Shown here: positions 38,175 to 47,631 of the stretch, piece after piece | Position numbering within the stretch: the stretch's first letter is position 1 | Layout: each line of letters opens with the position of its first letter | Assembly (NCBI RefSeq): GCF_003725545.1 | Contig: NZ_RJLN01000011.1 | Coordinates: 35,726 to 99,725, forward strand | DNA from: Micromonospora solifontis | GTDB lineage: Bacteria; Actinomycetota; Actinomycetes; Mycobacteriales; Micromonosporaceae | Length of the DNA stretch: 64,000 nt | Direction of reading: 5' to 3' | The notes under the pieces: model-generated | Seen by the model: only the letters and a program-made list of their open reading frames with translations | The model's database searches: none | Told to the model about the DNA's origin: nothing | Program-made: the position numbers and the translations under genes

Positions 38175-38570
38175 ATGGGCGGTGTGTGGGAGGCGATCAG
38201 GCGCTGGTTCGATCCGCGCGAGCTGCGGTCGGTGGGCACCACGCCCGACTACCGCTTCTCGCTGGCCAACGAGCGCACCTTCCTGGCCTGGTTGCGCACC
38301 GGCCTGGCGCTGATCGCCGGCGGGCTGGCCGCCGCGCAGTTCCTGCCCAAGCTGCCGCTGGCGCACCTGCGCGAGGTGATCTCGGTCGCGCTGCTGCTGC
38401 TCGGCGCCACGGTGGCGGTCCGGGCGGTGGACCACTGGGCGCGTACCGAGCGGGCCATCCGGCTGAACGAGGAGCTGCCCGCCTCCCGCTTCCCGGCGGT
38501 CCTCGCCCTGATCGTCGCGATCGGCGCGCTGTTGCTGGTGGTCGCGGTGCTGGCCCGGGGCGTGGGATGA
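38175..38570 (+). CDS. DUF202 (YidH-like) membrane protein
   Basis: This 131-aa protein begins at ATG 38175. The conserved DUF202 segment is YRFSLANERTFLAWLRTGLALIAGG (given as positions about 26-50). It has three membrane helices. The molecular function of the family is unknown. It overlaps the next, shorter DUF202 gene as ATGA, giving a coupled pair that may form a heteromer. Confidence 0.85.
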   Translation: MGGVWEAIRRWFDPRELRSVGTTPDYRFSLANERTFLAWLRTGLALIAGGLAAAQFLPKLPLAHLREVISVALLLLGATVAVRAVDHWARTERAIRLNEELPASRFPAVLALIVAIGALLLVVAVLARGVG

Positions 38571-38866
38571 CCCGCGACCCCGGGCTGCAACCCGAGCGCA
38601 CCCGGCTGGCCTGGCGACGTACCCTGCTGGCGCTCACCGGGGTCACCGTGCTGGAGATCCGGCTGGCGCTCGCCGGCCACGCGTTCGACGCGGTCCTGGC
38701 CGGTCTCGCGGTGACCGCCTGGCTGGCCACCCTCCTGGTCGACTGGCGGCGGGCCACCGGGGCGGGCCCCCGTCGCGGGCACCGCTGGTCGTTCCCGCTG
38801 ACCGCGCTGGCGGCGGCCGGGATGGCCCTGCTCGGCGTGCTGCACGTGCTACGCGGGCTGCGGTGA
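38567..38866 (+). CDS. Second, shorter DUF202 membrane protein
   Basis: This 99-aa protein has the DUF202 start signature LQPERTRLAWRRTLLALTG and about three hydrophobic helices, divided by a short Arg-rich loop. It overlaps the preceding DUF202 gene by four bases (ATGA). Tandem DUF202 genes of this kind are common in actinobacteria. The function is unknown. Confidence 0.82.
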   Translation: MTRDPGLQPERTRLAWRRTLLALTGVTVLEIRLALAGHAFDAVLAGLAVTAWLATLLVDWRRATGAGPRRGHRWSFPLTALAAAGMALLGVLHVLRGLR

Positions 38867-38885
38867 GCGGCACCGATGGTCCATC

Positions 38886-39302
38886 ATGTCCGGCATGGTT
38901 CGCCTGTACGGACTTCTCTTCCTCGCCGAGGTGGTACTCGCCATCTGCGCACTGATCAGCTGCCTCTCCGCCGAGGAGGGTGAGATCCGGGCGCTGCCCC
39001 GGGTCGCCTGGGTGCTGATCATCCTGTTCTTCCCGCTGATCGGCTCGGTCGCCTGGTTCGCCGTCGGGCGGGAACCGACCGCCCGGCGCCCCCGCACGGC
39101 CTGGCCGATGGGGAACGGATTCGCCGAACAGGACCGCCGCCGGTCCGTCGCGCCGGACGACGACCCGGCGTTCCTGTCGTCGCTGGCGGACCGGAACCGC
39201 CGGGACGACCAGGAGCTGCTCCGGCGGTGGGAGGAGGACCTGCGCCGGCGCGAGGAGGAGCTGCGCCGGCGGGAGGACGACCGGGACCGGCCGGAGGTCT
39301 GA
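38886..39302 (+). CDS. PLDc_N-type membrane protein with charged coiled tail
   Basis: This 138-aa protein has two membrane helices in the first ~65 residues. The pattern VAWVLIILFFPLIGSVAWF followed by VGR is typical of the phospholipase D N-terminal (PLDc_N) membrane domain. No catalytic HKD motif follows. The rest is a hydrophilic tail ending in a highly charged stretch (WEEDLRRREEELRRREDD) likely to form a helix or coiled coil. ATG 38886 or the in-frame ATG 38895 may be used. The function is unknown. Confidence 0.75.
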   Translation: MSGMVRLYGLLFLAEVVLAICALISCLSAEEGEIRALPRVAWVLIILFFPLIGSVAWFAVGREPTARRPRTAWPMGNGFAEQDRRRSVAPDDDPAFLSSLADRNRRDDQELLRRWEEDLRRREEELRRREDDRDRPEV

Positions 39303-39340
39303 GCACCGCGGCCGAGCACCCGCCGGGCAGAATCGACGCC

Positions 39341-42300
39341 GTGCGGATCAGCCTGCTCGGCCCCCTGGAGCTGCGCGCCGACCCCGGTACGCCGGTCGAG
39401 GTCGGTGGCGCCCGGCTGCGCCGACTGCTGATCCTGCTGGCCCTGGAGCCGGGTCGGACGGTCCCGGTCGGCCGGCTCGCCGACGGCGTCTGGGACGGTG
39501 ACCCGCCGAGCGGCGTCGCCAACGCGCTGCAGGCCCTCGTCTCCCGGCTGCGCCGCAGCGCCCCCGGCCTGCCCGTCGAGGCGCGGCCCGGCGGCTACCG
39601 GCTCGCGGTGTCCCCGGACGACGTGGACCTGCACCGGTTCGAAGCCGAGGTGCACGCCGGCCGGGCCCGGCTCGACACGGACCCGGCCGGGGCGTCCCGC
39701 CGGCTGACGGAGGCGTTGGCGCTGTGGCGCGGGCCGGCGCTGGCCGAGGTCGCCGACGCCGACTTCGCCCGCGCGCCGATGGCCCGCCTCACCGAGCTGC
39801 GGTTGGCCGCCACCGAGGACCTGGTCGCGGCCCGGCTGGCCGGCGAGGCCCCGGACGCCCTGCTGCCGGAGCTGCGCGAGCTGGTCGCCGCGCATCCGCT
39901 GCGGGAACGGCTGGCCGGGTTGCTGATCCGGGCGCTGCACCGGGCCGGCCGGTCCGCCGAGGCGCTCGCCGAGTACGAGCGGCTGCGCGCCACCCTCGCC
40001 GACACCCTGGGCATCGACCCGGGACCCGAGCTGGCCGCCCTGCACCTGGAGATCCTGCGTGCCGGGGACACCGGCGGCGGCGGGCCGGACGGCCCGCCCG
40101 GGCACGCCCCGGCGGCCGGGGACGCCGGCGCCACCCCGGGACCGGTCCGGGGCAACCTGCCCGCCGCGCTGACCAGCTTCGTCGGCCGGGAGGAGGCCGT
40201 GGACCGGGTCGGCGCGCTGCTCGACGGGTACCGGCTGGTCACCCTCACCGGGCCGGGCGGGGCGGGCAAGACCCGGCTGGCCGTCGAGTCGGGCCGCGCC
40301 GTGGCCGGTCGCTTCCCGGACGGGGTCTGGCTGGTGGAGCTGGCTCCGGTGACCGATCCGGCCGAGGTGCCGCAAGCCGTCCTCGCCGCGCTCGGCCTGC
40401 GCGAACAGGCACTGCTGGCGCGCGGGCCCCGGAACGGCCCCGAGCCGGTCGAGCCGGTCGGCCGGCTGGTGGAGGCGCTCGCCGGCCGGTCCGCCCTGCT
40501 GCTCCTCGACAACTGCGAGCACCTGCTCGACGCGGCGGCGGCGCTCGCCGGAAGCCTGCTCACCGCCGGCCCCCGGCTGCGGGTGCTCGCCACCAGCCGG
40601 GAGCCGCTCGGCGTCACCGGCGAGGCGGTGCGGCCGGTGGAGTCGCTGGCCCTGCCGCCGGGCGACGCGGACCCGGCGACCGCGCTGGCGTACCCGGCGG
40701 TGCGGCTCTTCGCGGACCGGGCCGCCGCGGCCCGCGCGGACTTCACGGTGGACGGTGCCACCGTCGGCCCGGTGGTCCGGATCTGCCGGGCGCTGGACGG
40801 GATGCCGCTCGCCATCGAGCTGGCCGCCGCCCGGCTGCGCTCGCTGACCGCGGCCCAGGTGGACAGCCGGCTGGACGACCGGTTCCGGCTGCTGACCGGC
40901 GGCAGCCGGACGGCGCTGCCCCGGCACCAGACCCTCCGCGCGGTGGTGGACTGGAGCTGGGACCTGCTGGACGACGGGGAGCGGGCGCTGTGGCGACGGC
41001 TGGCCATCTTCGCCGGTGGGGCCACCCTGGACGCGGCCGAGCGGGTCTGCGGCGACGGGTCCCGGCCCGGGGGCGTCCCGGACGTGCTCGACCGGCTCGC
41101 CGCCCTGGTGGACAAGTCGCTGGTGGTCGCGGTCGGCGACACCGAGCCCCGCTACCGGATGCTGGAGACCATCCGGGAGTACGGCCTGCACCGGCTGGCC
41201 GAGGCGGGCGAGGCGGACCGGGTCCGGCGGGCGCACGCGACGGAGTACCTGGCCCTCGCCGAGGCGGCCGAGCCCCGGCTGCGCACCGGGGAGCAGCTGC
41301 TCTGGTTGCGCCGGCTCGCCGCCGACCACGACAACCTGCACGCCGGGCTGCGGCACGCGGTCGCCGCCGGGGACATCCCCACCGCCGTCCGGTACGCCGC
41401 CGCGCTGGGCTGGTACTGGTGGCTGAGCGGCCAGCGGGCCGAGGGCGCCGAGCTGGCCGCCCAGGTCCTCGCGCTGCCCGGGGTGGCCGGGCGGGCCGCT
41501 CCGGACCGGCTGGCCGTCGCCCTGACCATGGCGGCGCTCAACCTGGTGTCCACCCGTAACGACCTGGCCACCAGCCTCGCCTGGCTGGAGCGGGCGGCGG
41601 AGCTGGCCGTCGGGCACGAGTCCGGCCATCCGGTGCTGCGGCTGGTCGGGCTGATCGTCGCGGCGTTCCGCAACGGGCTGCCGCCGCGGTCCCCGGAGGA
41701 ACTCGCCACGCTCTTCGACGACCCGGACCCGTGGGTGGCGGGCACGGCGCGGCTGTTCCAGGCGCACGCACATCTGAACGCCGGCCTGTCCGACGAGTCG
41801 GCCGAGGCGGACCTGCGCGCGGCGCTGGCGCACTACCGCGCGGTCGGGGACCGGTGGGGGATGTCGTTCGGTCTCACCTCCCTGGCCGACCTGCTGGACC
41901 GGCGGGGCGAGGCGGCCCGGGCCACCCCGTTCCACGAGGAGGCCCTCGCTTACTTCGAGGAGCTGGGGGTCCAGGACGACGTCCCGGAGATGCGGCTGCG
42001 CCTGGCGCACAACCTGTGGCGGCGCGGCGACCACGACCGGGCCCTGGCGGTGCTGTCCCAGGCCGAACGGGAGGCGGAACTCGGCGGTTCGGACGAGACC
42101 CGGGCGGCGGTGACGCACGGCCGGGCGGAGATTCTGCGCGCCCAGGGCGACTGGGCCGGGGCCCGGGCCTGCCTGCGGGAGAGCATCCGGCTGGTCGGTG
42201 ACCGCGCCGTCGCGCCGCAGTGGCGCGCGCTGCACGCCACCAACCTGGCCATGCTGGACGCGGTCGAGGGGGATCTGGTCGCCGCGCGCGGCCACCACGA

Positions 42301-42595
42301 CCGGGCGCTCGGCCTGGCCCTCGGCTCCCAGGACGCCCCGGTCGTCGGCGCGGTGCTGGTCGGCTTCGCCGACCTGGCGCTGAGGCTGGGCCGCCCGGCC
42401 GCCGCCGCCCGGCTGCTGGGCGCGGCGAGCGGCGTGCGGGGCGGCCCGGACCACGCGATCCTGGACCGCCCCCGGGTGGAGGCCGCCGCCCGCGCCGCGC
42501 TCGGCGAGGCGGGTTTCGCCGAGGCGTACGCGGGCGGGCTGGGTTGCCGGTTGGAGACCGCCGCCGAGGCGGTCCGGGTCACACTCGACGCCTGA
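39341..42595 (+). CDS. AfsR/SARP-type regulator with NB-ARC and TPR domains
   Basis: This 1,084-aa cytoplasmic regulator starts at GTG 39341 (VRISLLGPLELRAD). It has an OmpR-like winged helix (about 1-95), a bacterial activation domain (about 100-245), an NB-ARC/AAA ATPase (Walker A GPGGAGKT at about 303; TSFVGREEAVDRV just before; LLLLDNCEHLLD Walker B) and C-terminal TPR-like repeats. AfsR-class proteins activate secondary metabolism and development by recruiting RNA polymerase at direct repeats. It converges with the DrrAB exporter genes, overlapping the permease gene by 17 bp. No biosynthetic genes are seen nearby. Confidence 0.9.
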   Translation: MRISLLGPLELRADPGTPVEVGGARLRRLLILLALEPGRTVPVGRLADGVWDGDPPSGVANALQALVSRLRRSAPGLPVEARPGGYRLAVSPDDVDLHRFEAEVHAGRARLDTDPAGASRRLTEALALWRGPALAEVADADFARAPMARLTELRLAATEDLVAARLAGEAPDALLPELRELVAAHPLRERLAGLLIRALHRAGRSAEALAEYERLRATLADTLGIDPGPELAALHLEILRAGDTGGGGPDGPPGHAPAAGDAGATPGPVRGNLPAALTSFVGREEAVDRVGALLDGYRLVTLTGPGGAGKTRLAVESGRAVAGRFPDGVWLVELAPVTDPAEVPQAVLAALGLREQALLARGPRNGPEPVEPVGRLVEALAGRSALLLLDNCEHLLDAAAALAGSLLTAGPRLRVLATSREPLGVTGEAVRPVESLALPPGDADPATALAYPAVRLFADRAAAARADFTVDGATVGPVVRICRALDGMPLAIELAAARLRSLTAAQVDSRLDDRFRLLTGGSRTALPRHQTLRAVVDWSWDLLDDGERALWRRLAIFAGGATLDAAERVCGDGSRPGGVPDVLDRLAALVDKSLVVAVGDTEPRYRMLETIREYGLHRLAEAGEADRVRRAHATEYLALAEAAEPRLRTGEQLLWLRRLAADHDNLHAGLRHAVAAGDIPTAVRYAAALGWYWWLSGQRAEGAELAAQVLALPGVAGRAAPDRLAVALTMAALNLVSTRNDLATSLAWLERAAELAVGHESGHPVLRLVGLIVAAFRNGLPPRSPEELATLFDDPDPWVAGTARLFQAHAHLNAGLSDESAEADLRAALAHYRAVGDRWGMSFGLTSLADLLDRRGEAARATPFHEEALAYFEELGVQDDVPEMRLRLAHNLWRRGDHDRALAVLSQAEREAELGGSDETRAAVTHGRAEILRAQGDWAGARACLRESIRLVGDRAVAPQWRALHATNLAMLDAVEGDLVAARGHHDRALGLALGSQDAPVVGAVLVGFADLALRLGRPAAAARLLGAASGVRGGPDHAILDRPRVEAAARAALGEAGFAEAYAGGLGCRLETAAEAVRVTLDA

Positions 42596-43388
42596 GCGCC
42601 CGTACGGCGAGCGGGGCGAAGACGGCGAGCAGCACGGCCGCCCAGATCAGCGACCGGGCGACCGGGCCGGCCACCGGCCCGGAGACCAGCAGGCCGCGCA
42701 GCGCGTCGGCCAGGATGGTGGCCGGGTTGACCTCGACCCAGTGCTGCATCCAGGACGGCATCTTGTCGGTCGGGACGAACGCGTTGCTGGTGAAGGTGAG
42801 CGGGAAGATCACCATGAAGCCGAAGATCTGCACCTTGTCCGGCTCGCTGACCAGCACGCCGACCAGCACCGAGATCCACGAGGCGGCCAGGGAGAAGGCC
42901 AGCAGCAGGGCGAACGCGGCGAGCAGCCCGGCGGCCCCGTTGCCCACCCGGAAGCCGAGGATCATCCCGACGCCGAGCAGCAACGCCACCGACCAGGCCT
43001 GCTTGACGGTGTCGGCGAGGATCCGCCCGGCCAGCGGCGCCCAGCGGGCGATCGGCAGCGTCTGTAGCCGGTCGAAGACCCCCTTGGTCAGGTCGGTGTT
43101 CAGCCCGAAGCCGGTGGTCATGGTGGCGAAGAAGGCGTTCTGCACGATGATCCCGGGCAGCGCGAACTTCAGGTAGTCGCCGGGCGAGCCGGCGATCGCC
43201 GTGCCGAAGACGTACGTGAAGAGCAGCACGAACATCACCGGCTGGATGCTGAGGTCGATCAGCTCCATCGGGTTGTGCTTGATCTGCACCAGGCTGCGCC
43301 AGGCCAGGGTGACGGTGTGCCGCAGCCCGGCGACGAGGCCCGGCCGGCGGGCCGGGGTGAGCGGGGCGGCGAGGGTGGCGGCGGTCAT
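42579..43388 (-). CDS. ABC-2 transporter permease, DrrB type
   Basis: This 269-aa protein has six membrane helices with DrrB-family strings: SLVQIKHNPMELIDLSIQPV near the start, GFGLNTDLTKGVFDRLQTLPIARW and NAFVPTDKMPSWMQHW. It is the membrane part of a daunorubicin-resistance-type exporter. The ATG at 43386-43388 overlaps the ATPase stop as ATGA. Its 3' end overlaps the convergent SARP gene by 17 bp. Confidence 0.92.
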   Translation of the reverse strand: MTAATLAAPLTPARRPGLVAGLRHTVTLAWRSLVQIKHNPMELIDLSIQPVMFVLLFTYVFGTAIAGSPGDYLKFALPGIIVQNAFFATMTTGFGLNTDLTKGVFDRLQTLPIARWAPLAGRILADTVKQAWSVALLLGVGMILGFRVGNGAAGLLAAFALLLAFSLAASWISVLVGVLVSEPDKVQIFGFMVIFPLTFTSNAFVPTDKMPSWMQHWVEVNPATILADALRGLLVSGPVAGPVARSLIWAAVLLAVFAPLAVRALRRRV

Positions 43389-44356
43389 GCCGGAACTCCT
43401 TCCAGGTCGGCGGGGGCGGTGTCCGGCTCGGCGCGGTGACCGGTCAGGTGGAGGAAGACCTCGTCCAGGCTGGCGCCGCGCAGGGCCAGTTCGGCCACCG
43501 CGACCTCGGCGGCGTCGAGCCGGCGGACCACGGCGGGCAGCACGCCCGGGTCGTTCACCGGCACCGACACGGTGGTCTGGGCGACCTCGGGGGTGGCCCC
43601 GGTGACCTCGGCGGCGACGGCCAGCACCGTGGGCAGGTCGGTCGGGTCGGTCGGCCGGACCGCGAGCACCTGCCCGCCGGTCCGGGCCTTCAGCTCCTCC
43701 GGGGTGCCCTGGGCGATGACCCGGCCGTGGTCGACCACGGCGATCTCCCCGGCGAGCTGATCGGCCTCCTCCAGGTACTGCGTGGTCAGCAGCACCGTGA
43801 CGCCGTCGGCGACCAGGCCGCGGACGATGTCCCAGAGTTCGTTGCGGCTGCGCGGGTCGAGCCCGGTGGTCGGCTCGTCGAGGAAGAGCACCTTTGGCCG
43901 GCCGACCAGGCTGGCGGCCAGGTCGAGGCGGCGGCGCATGCCGCCCGAGTAGGTCTTGGCGGCCCGCTCGGCGGCGTCGGTGAGCTGGAAGTCGGCGAGC
44001 AGCTGCCGGGCCCGGGCCCGGGCGTCGGCCCGGGAGAAGCCGAGCAGCCGGCCGATGAGCAGCAGGTTCTCGGTGCCGGTGAGGTTCTCGTCGACGGAGG
44101 CGTACTGGCCGGTGAGGCCGATCAGCTGGCGCACCCGGTGCGCGTCGCGGCGGACGTCGTACCCGCCGACGGTGGCGTGGCCCTCGTCGGCGGCGAGCAG
44201 GGTGGCCAGCACCCGGACCGCCGTGGTCTTGCCCGCCCCGTTCGGGCCGAGCAGCCCGAACACCGTCCCGGCGGGGACAGCCAGGTCCACCCCGGCCAGG
44301 GCGGTGGTCGCGCCGAAGCGGCGGACCAGGCCCTCCGCGCGGATCGCGTATGTCAT
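43385..44356 (-). CDS. ABC transporter ATPase, DrrA type
   Basis: This 323-aa ATPase has Walker A GPNGAGKTT, signature YSGGMRRRLDLA, Walker B VLFLDEPTTGLD and the DrrA-type C-terminal domain ending GASLDEVFLHLTGH. It powers the DrrB-type permease to export a lipophilic compound or drug. The substrate is unknown. It is the first gene of a two-gene operon that converges with a SARP regulator. Confidence 0.93.
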   Translation of the reverse strand: MTYAIRAEGLVRRFGATTALAGVDLAVPAGTVFGLLGPNGAGKTTAVRVLATLLAADEGHATVGGYDVRRDAHRVRQLIGLTGQYASVDENLTGTENLLLIGRLLGFSRADARARARQLLADFQLTDAAERAAKTYSGGMRRRLDLAASLVGRPKVLFLDEPTTGLDPRSRNELWDIVRGLVADGVTVLLTTQYLEEADQLAGEIAVVDHGRVIAQGTPEELKARTGGQVLAVRPTDPTDLPTVLAVAAEVTGATPEVAQTTVSVPVNDPGVLPAVVRRLDAAEVAVAELALRGASLDEVFLHLTGHRAEPDTAPADLEGVPA

Positions 44357-44460
44357 CGGAACTCCCGTCGTTCTCGCTGGTCACCCCACCTTGAGCGACG
44401 GCGCTGACGTTACGGCGACAACCGCTGACAGACCGCTGATTTTCCCTCCGGGCAGAACGG

Positions 44461-44504
44461 CGCGACCGCCGTCGCCGGTCGGTGCGGCGGCGGCGGCGGT
44501 CGCG
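44461..44504. terminator. Hairpin terminator after the acetolactate-synthase-like gene
   Basis: CGCGACCGCCGTCGCCG (44461-44477) pairs with 44488-44504 at 16 of 17 positions, with a 10-base loop. It lies just downstream of the leftward TPP-enzyme gene and before the DrrA promoter region. Confidence 0.6.
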
Positions 44505-44517
44505 GGAGCAGCGCGGG

Positions 44518-46140
44518 TCAGGCCAGGTTCGAGGAGCGGGGGTACGCGTCGGCCGGGTCGGTCAGCACGTTGACCAGATACGGCACGCCGGCGTCGAAGG
44601 CGCGGGTCAGGGCCGGACCGAGGTCGGCGGCCTTGGCCACGGTCTCCCCCGCCCCGCCGAGCGCCTCGACCACCTTGTCGTAGCGCAGCCCCGGCTGGAG
44701 GTCGGCGGCCACGTCGTAGCCGTACATGGCCCGCATCGGGTGCTTCTCCAGGCCCCAGATGCCGTTGTTGCCGACCACGATGACCACCGGCAGCTGCTGC
44801 CGGACCAGGGACTCGACGTCCATCAGCGAGAAGCCGGCCGCCCCGTCGCCCAGCAGCACGCAGATCTGCCGGTCGGGGTGGCTGACCCTGGCCCCCATCG
44901 CGTAGCCCATGCCGGTGCCGAGGCAGCCGTACGGGCCGGGGTCGAGCCAGGTGCCGGGCTGCGCCGGCTCCAGGTACTTCCCGGCGTACGAGACGAAGTC
45001 GCCGCCGTCGCCGATGGTGATCGCGTCGGCGGCGAGCACCTTGCGCAGCTCGCCGTAGACCCGGGCGGGGCGGATCGGGTCGGTCTCGGCGGCCATCTCC
45101 TCGGCGTCGCGGGCCTTCGCGGCATCCTCGGCGGTGCGCAGCTGCGCGATCCAGTCGGCGTGGTCGGCCCGGTCGCCGGGGTGCTCGGCGAACGCGGTCA
45201 GGATCAGGCGCAGGTCACCGGCGGGGGCGGCGGCCGGCTGGACGTGCCCGGCCCGCTGGCTCGGCGCGTCGACCACGTGCACCACCTCGGCGTCGCCGAA
45301 GTCGCCGAAGGCGAGCCGGAAGTCGAGCGGGGTGCCGATCACCACGACCACGTCGGCGTTCTTGAGCGCGACCCGGCGGGCCTTGGCGAAGGCGAGCGGA
45401 TGCTCGGGCGGCAGCGCGCCGCGGCCCATGCCGTTGGTGAAGACCGGGGCCCGCAGCGACTCGGCGGCGGCGCGGAGGGCGTCGACGGCGTCGCCCGCGT
45501 ACACGTCGGAGCCGGCGATGATGACCGGCCGGGCGGCGCCGGCGATCAGGCCGGCGGCCTTCGCGACCTCGTCCGGGTCGGCCTCGATCGGGGCGGGCGG
45601 GGTGACCGCGGGCAGTTCGGCGTCGCCGACGGAGAAGACCGCTTCGAGGGGGAAGTCGAGGAAGACCGGGCCGCGGTGCGGGGTGAGCGCGGTGGTCAGC
45701 GCGGCGGACACGGCGCGCGGGATGTCGTCGGCGCTGAACACCGTCTCGGCGTGCTTGGTGACCGGGGCGACCAGCGGCAGGTGGTCCATCTCCTGGAGGC
45801 TGCCGGAGCCCCAGCGGAACTGCGGGGCCCGGCCCCCGAGCACCAGCACCGGCGAGGCGTTGAAGAAGGCGCTGGTCAGGCCGGAGACGCCGTTGGTGAC
45901 GCCGGGGCCGGCGGTGAGCACGGCCAGGCCGGGGCGGCGCTGGAGCTTCGCCACCGCCTCGGCGGCGAAGACGGCGGACTGCTCGTGCCGGACGTCGTAG
46001 AGCGGGAAGCCGGCCTTGTGCGCGGCGTCGTACAGCGGGAAGACGTGCCCGCCGGAGAGGGTGAACATCTCCCGTACGCCGTGTGCGCGCAGTGCCGCGA
46101 GGGCCAGCTCGCCGCCGTGACCTTCGACCCGTTCCGTCAT
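44518..46140 (-). CDS. Acetolactate-synthase-like thiamine-diphosphate enzyme
   Basis: This 540-aa enzyme has the three-domain layout of the IlvB family. The catalytic Glu is in VRHEQSAVFAAEA. The central Rossmann-like domain holds ARPVIIAGSDVYAGD. The TPP/Mg motif is GDGAAGFSLMDVESL ... GNNGIWG. It lacks an adjacent small subunit, so it may not be the anabolic acetolactate synthase. 2-hydroxyacyl-CoA lyase-like or oxalyl-CoA decarboxylase-like roles are possible. ATG 46138-46140 has GGGGAGTGG upstream. It lies downstream of an enoyl-CoA hydratase, separated by a terminator. Confidence 0.82.
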   Translation of the reverse strand: MTERVEGHGGELALAALRAHGVREMFTLSGGHVFPLYDAAHKAGFPLYDVRHEQSAVFAAEAVAKLQRRPGLAVLTAGPGVTNGVSGLTSAFFNASPVLVLGGRAPQFRWGSGSLQEMDHLPLVAPVTKHAETVFSADDIPRAVSAALTTALTPHRGPVFLDFPLEAVFSVGDAELPAVTPPAPIEADPDEVAKAAGLIAGAARPVIIAGSDVYAGDAVDALRAAAESLRAPVFTNGMGRGALPPEHPLAFAKARRVALKNADVVVVIGTPLDFRLAFGDFGDAEVVHVVDAPSQRAGHVQPAAAPAGDLRLILTAFAEHPGDRADHADWIAQLRTAEDAAKARDAEEMAAETDPIRPARVYGELRKVLAADAITIGDGGDFVSYAGKYLEPAQPGTWLDPGPYGCLGTGMGYAMGARVSHPDRQICVLLGDGAAGFSLMDVESLVRQQLPVVIVVGNNGIWGLEKHPMRAMYGYDVAADLQPGLRYDKVVEALGGAGETVAKAADLGPALTRAFDAGVPYLVNVLTDPADAYPRSSNLA

Positions 46141-46204
46141 CGCCACTCCCCTTCGTTGCCCGACCGGAGTCACACGCTACTGGCCGGTAGGCGAGATGTG
46201 AACC

Positions 46205-46245
46205 GCTCTCGGGTCGGCGGCGGGGTGGACCGCCGACCCGAGAGC
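46205..46245. terminator. Hairpin terminator after the enoyl-CoA hydratase gene
   Basis: A perfect 16-bp stem (GCTCTCGGGTCGGCGG at 46205-46220 with its complement at 46230-46245) and a 9-base loop lie four bases beyond the hydratase stop codon. This separates the hydratase from the following TPP-enzyme gene. Confidence 0.75.
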
Positions 46246-46249
46246 CGGG

Positions 46250-47023
46250 TCAGCGGCCGGTGAAGTCCGGCTTGCGCTTCTCGACGAACGCGGCCATGCC
46301 CTCGCGCCGGTCGTCGGTGGCGAACAGCGCCGCGAAGAGCTGGCTCTCCCAGGCCAGGCCGGAGTTGAGGTCCATGTCCAGGCCGGCGTCGACGGCCGCC
46401 TTGGCCGCCCGCAGGGCCTGCACCGGGCCGGTCAGGAACGGCTTCACGTACGCGACCGCGGCGTCGTAGACCTCGGCGGCGGGGACCACCCGGTCGGCCA
46501 GGCCGATCCGCAGCGCCTCCGCCGCGTCGATCATGCGACCGGTCATGATCAGGTCCTTGGCCCGGGCCGGGCCGACCAGGCGGGCCAGCCGCTGGGTGCC
46601 GCCGGCGCCCGGGATGATGCCGAGCTTGATCTCCGGCTGGCCGAGCTTGGCGTCCTCCGCCACGATCCGCCAGTCGCAGGCCAGGGCCAGCTCGCAGCCG
46701 CCACCCAGGGCGTACCCGGTGATCGCGGCGACCACCGGCTTCGGGATCCGGGCGATGGCGCCGAGCGCGCTGGACAGGTCGGCGGCCCGCTCCGCCATGT
46801 CCACGTAGGACATGTCGGCCATCTCCTTGATGTCCGCGCCGGCCGCGAAGACCTTCTCCCCGCCGTACACGATGACCGCGCGGACCTCGGGGTCGGCGGT
46901 GGCGGCGGCCGCGGCGGCGCGCAACTCCTCCTGCACCTGGGTGTTGAGCGCGTTCATCGGCGGCCGCTCCAGCCGGATGGTGCCGATGCCGTCCTTCACT
47001 TCGAGCCTGACGAACTCGCCCAC
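46250..47023 (-). CDS. Enoyl-CoA hydratase/isomerase family protein
   Basis: This 257-aa crotonase-fold protein has oxyanion-hole regions AAGADIKEM and [15 protein letters not shown]. Catalytic Glu residues are visible in GGGCE and [16 protein letters not shown]. It probably hydrates 2-enoyl-CoA in fatty acid or amino acid degradation, consistent with etfBA elsewhere in the window. The start is GTG 47021-47023 with GAGGG upstream. Confidence 0.92.
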   Translation of the reverse strand: MGEFVRLEVKDGIGTIRLERPPMNALNTQVQEELRAAAAAATADPEVRAVIVYGGEKVFAAGADIKEMADMSYVDMAERAADLSSALGAIARIPKPVVAAITGYALGGGCELALACDWRIVAEDAKLGQPEIKLGIIPGAGGTQRLARLVGPARAKDLIMTGRMIDAAEALRIGLADRVVPAAEVYDAAVAYVKPFLTGPVQALRAAKAAVDAGLDMDLNSGLAWESQLFAALFATDDRREGMAAFVEKRKPDFTGR

Positions 47024-47121
47024 GCTGCCCTCACTTCCTCGTCGAAGTCGCGTGCCAACCTTACGGCCCGGCTCGTTGGGGTAGACAGTGTGGTGTCGAC
47101 CCCGGCACCCGGAGTGAGGCC

Positions 47122-47631
47122 ATGATCACGTACTACGACGACCAGTCGGTGCAGGTCACCTCCAACGCCCTGCGCGTGGACGGGCGCAGCTACCCGCTCG
47201 CCGAACTGGGCACGGTCTGGCACCGCCGGGGCAGCCGATCCTGGCGGGTGCTCGCCGGCCGGGGGGCGATCGGAGCGGCCCTGGCCGGCCCGATCGTGGC
47301 CGCCGTGCTCGGCGTCGCGCTGGCGGTCTGGCTGCACCGCTCCCTGGTGGTCACGATCGCCATCGCCGGGGCGTCCGTGCTGGTCGGCCTCGGCGTCGGG
47401 CCGCTCGCCGACCTGCTCTTCGAACACCTGGACCGGTCGTACGCCCGGGGCAGCCGGGAGCTGGAGATGTGGGCGCGCTGGCGGGGCCAGCCGGTGCGGC
47501 TGCTGCGCACCGGCGACGCGCTGCGCTTCGGCCAGATCTACCGGGCCGTGCAGCGGGCGATGGAGCAGGCGCCTCAGCCGAAGGTGATCGGCTCGTCGGG
47601 CAGCAGCCCCAGGCCGCGAAGCAGGCCGTAG
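47122..47631 (+). CDS. DUF6232-family membrane protein (paralogue 1)
   Basis: This 169-aa protein has a beta-rich start ([19 protein letters not shown]), two membrane helices (about 50-90) and a C-terminal conserved block ([31 protein letters not shown]). It matches paralogue 2 at 48223 along its length until residue ~150. The last ~20 residues ([17 protein letters not shown]) are not shared. They are read from DNA that also encodes the C-terminus of the convergent SnoaL-like gene (58-bp overlap). The function is unknown. Confidence 0.78.
   Translation: MITYYDDQSVQVTSNALRVDGRSYPLAELGTVWHRRGSRSWRVLAGRGAIGAALAGPIVAAVLGVALAVWLHRSLVVTIAIAGASVLVGLGVGPLADLLFEHLDRSYARGSRELEMWARWRGQPVRLLRTGDALRFGQIYRAVQRAMEQAPQPKVIGSSGSSPRPRSRP

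Noticed and set aside
38849..42454. A 1,201-aa open frame on the minus strand opposite the SARP gene
   Set aside because: It is Arg/Gly/Pro/Gln-rich with no domain and runs antisense to a clear AfsR-type protein. Long empty frames are common in 73% GC DNA.
39341..47023. Secondary-metabolite gene cluster suggested by the SARP regulator and DrrAB
   Set aside because: No PKS, NRPS, terpene or RiPP genes are present. The neighbours look like primary metabolism.
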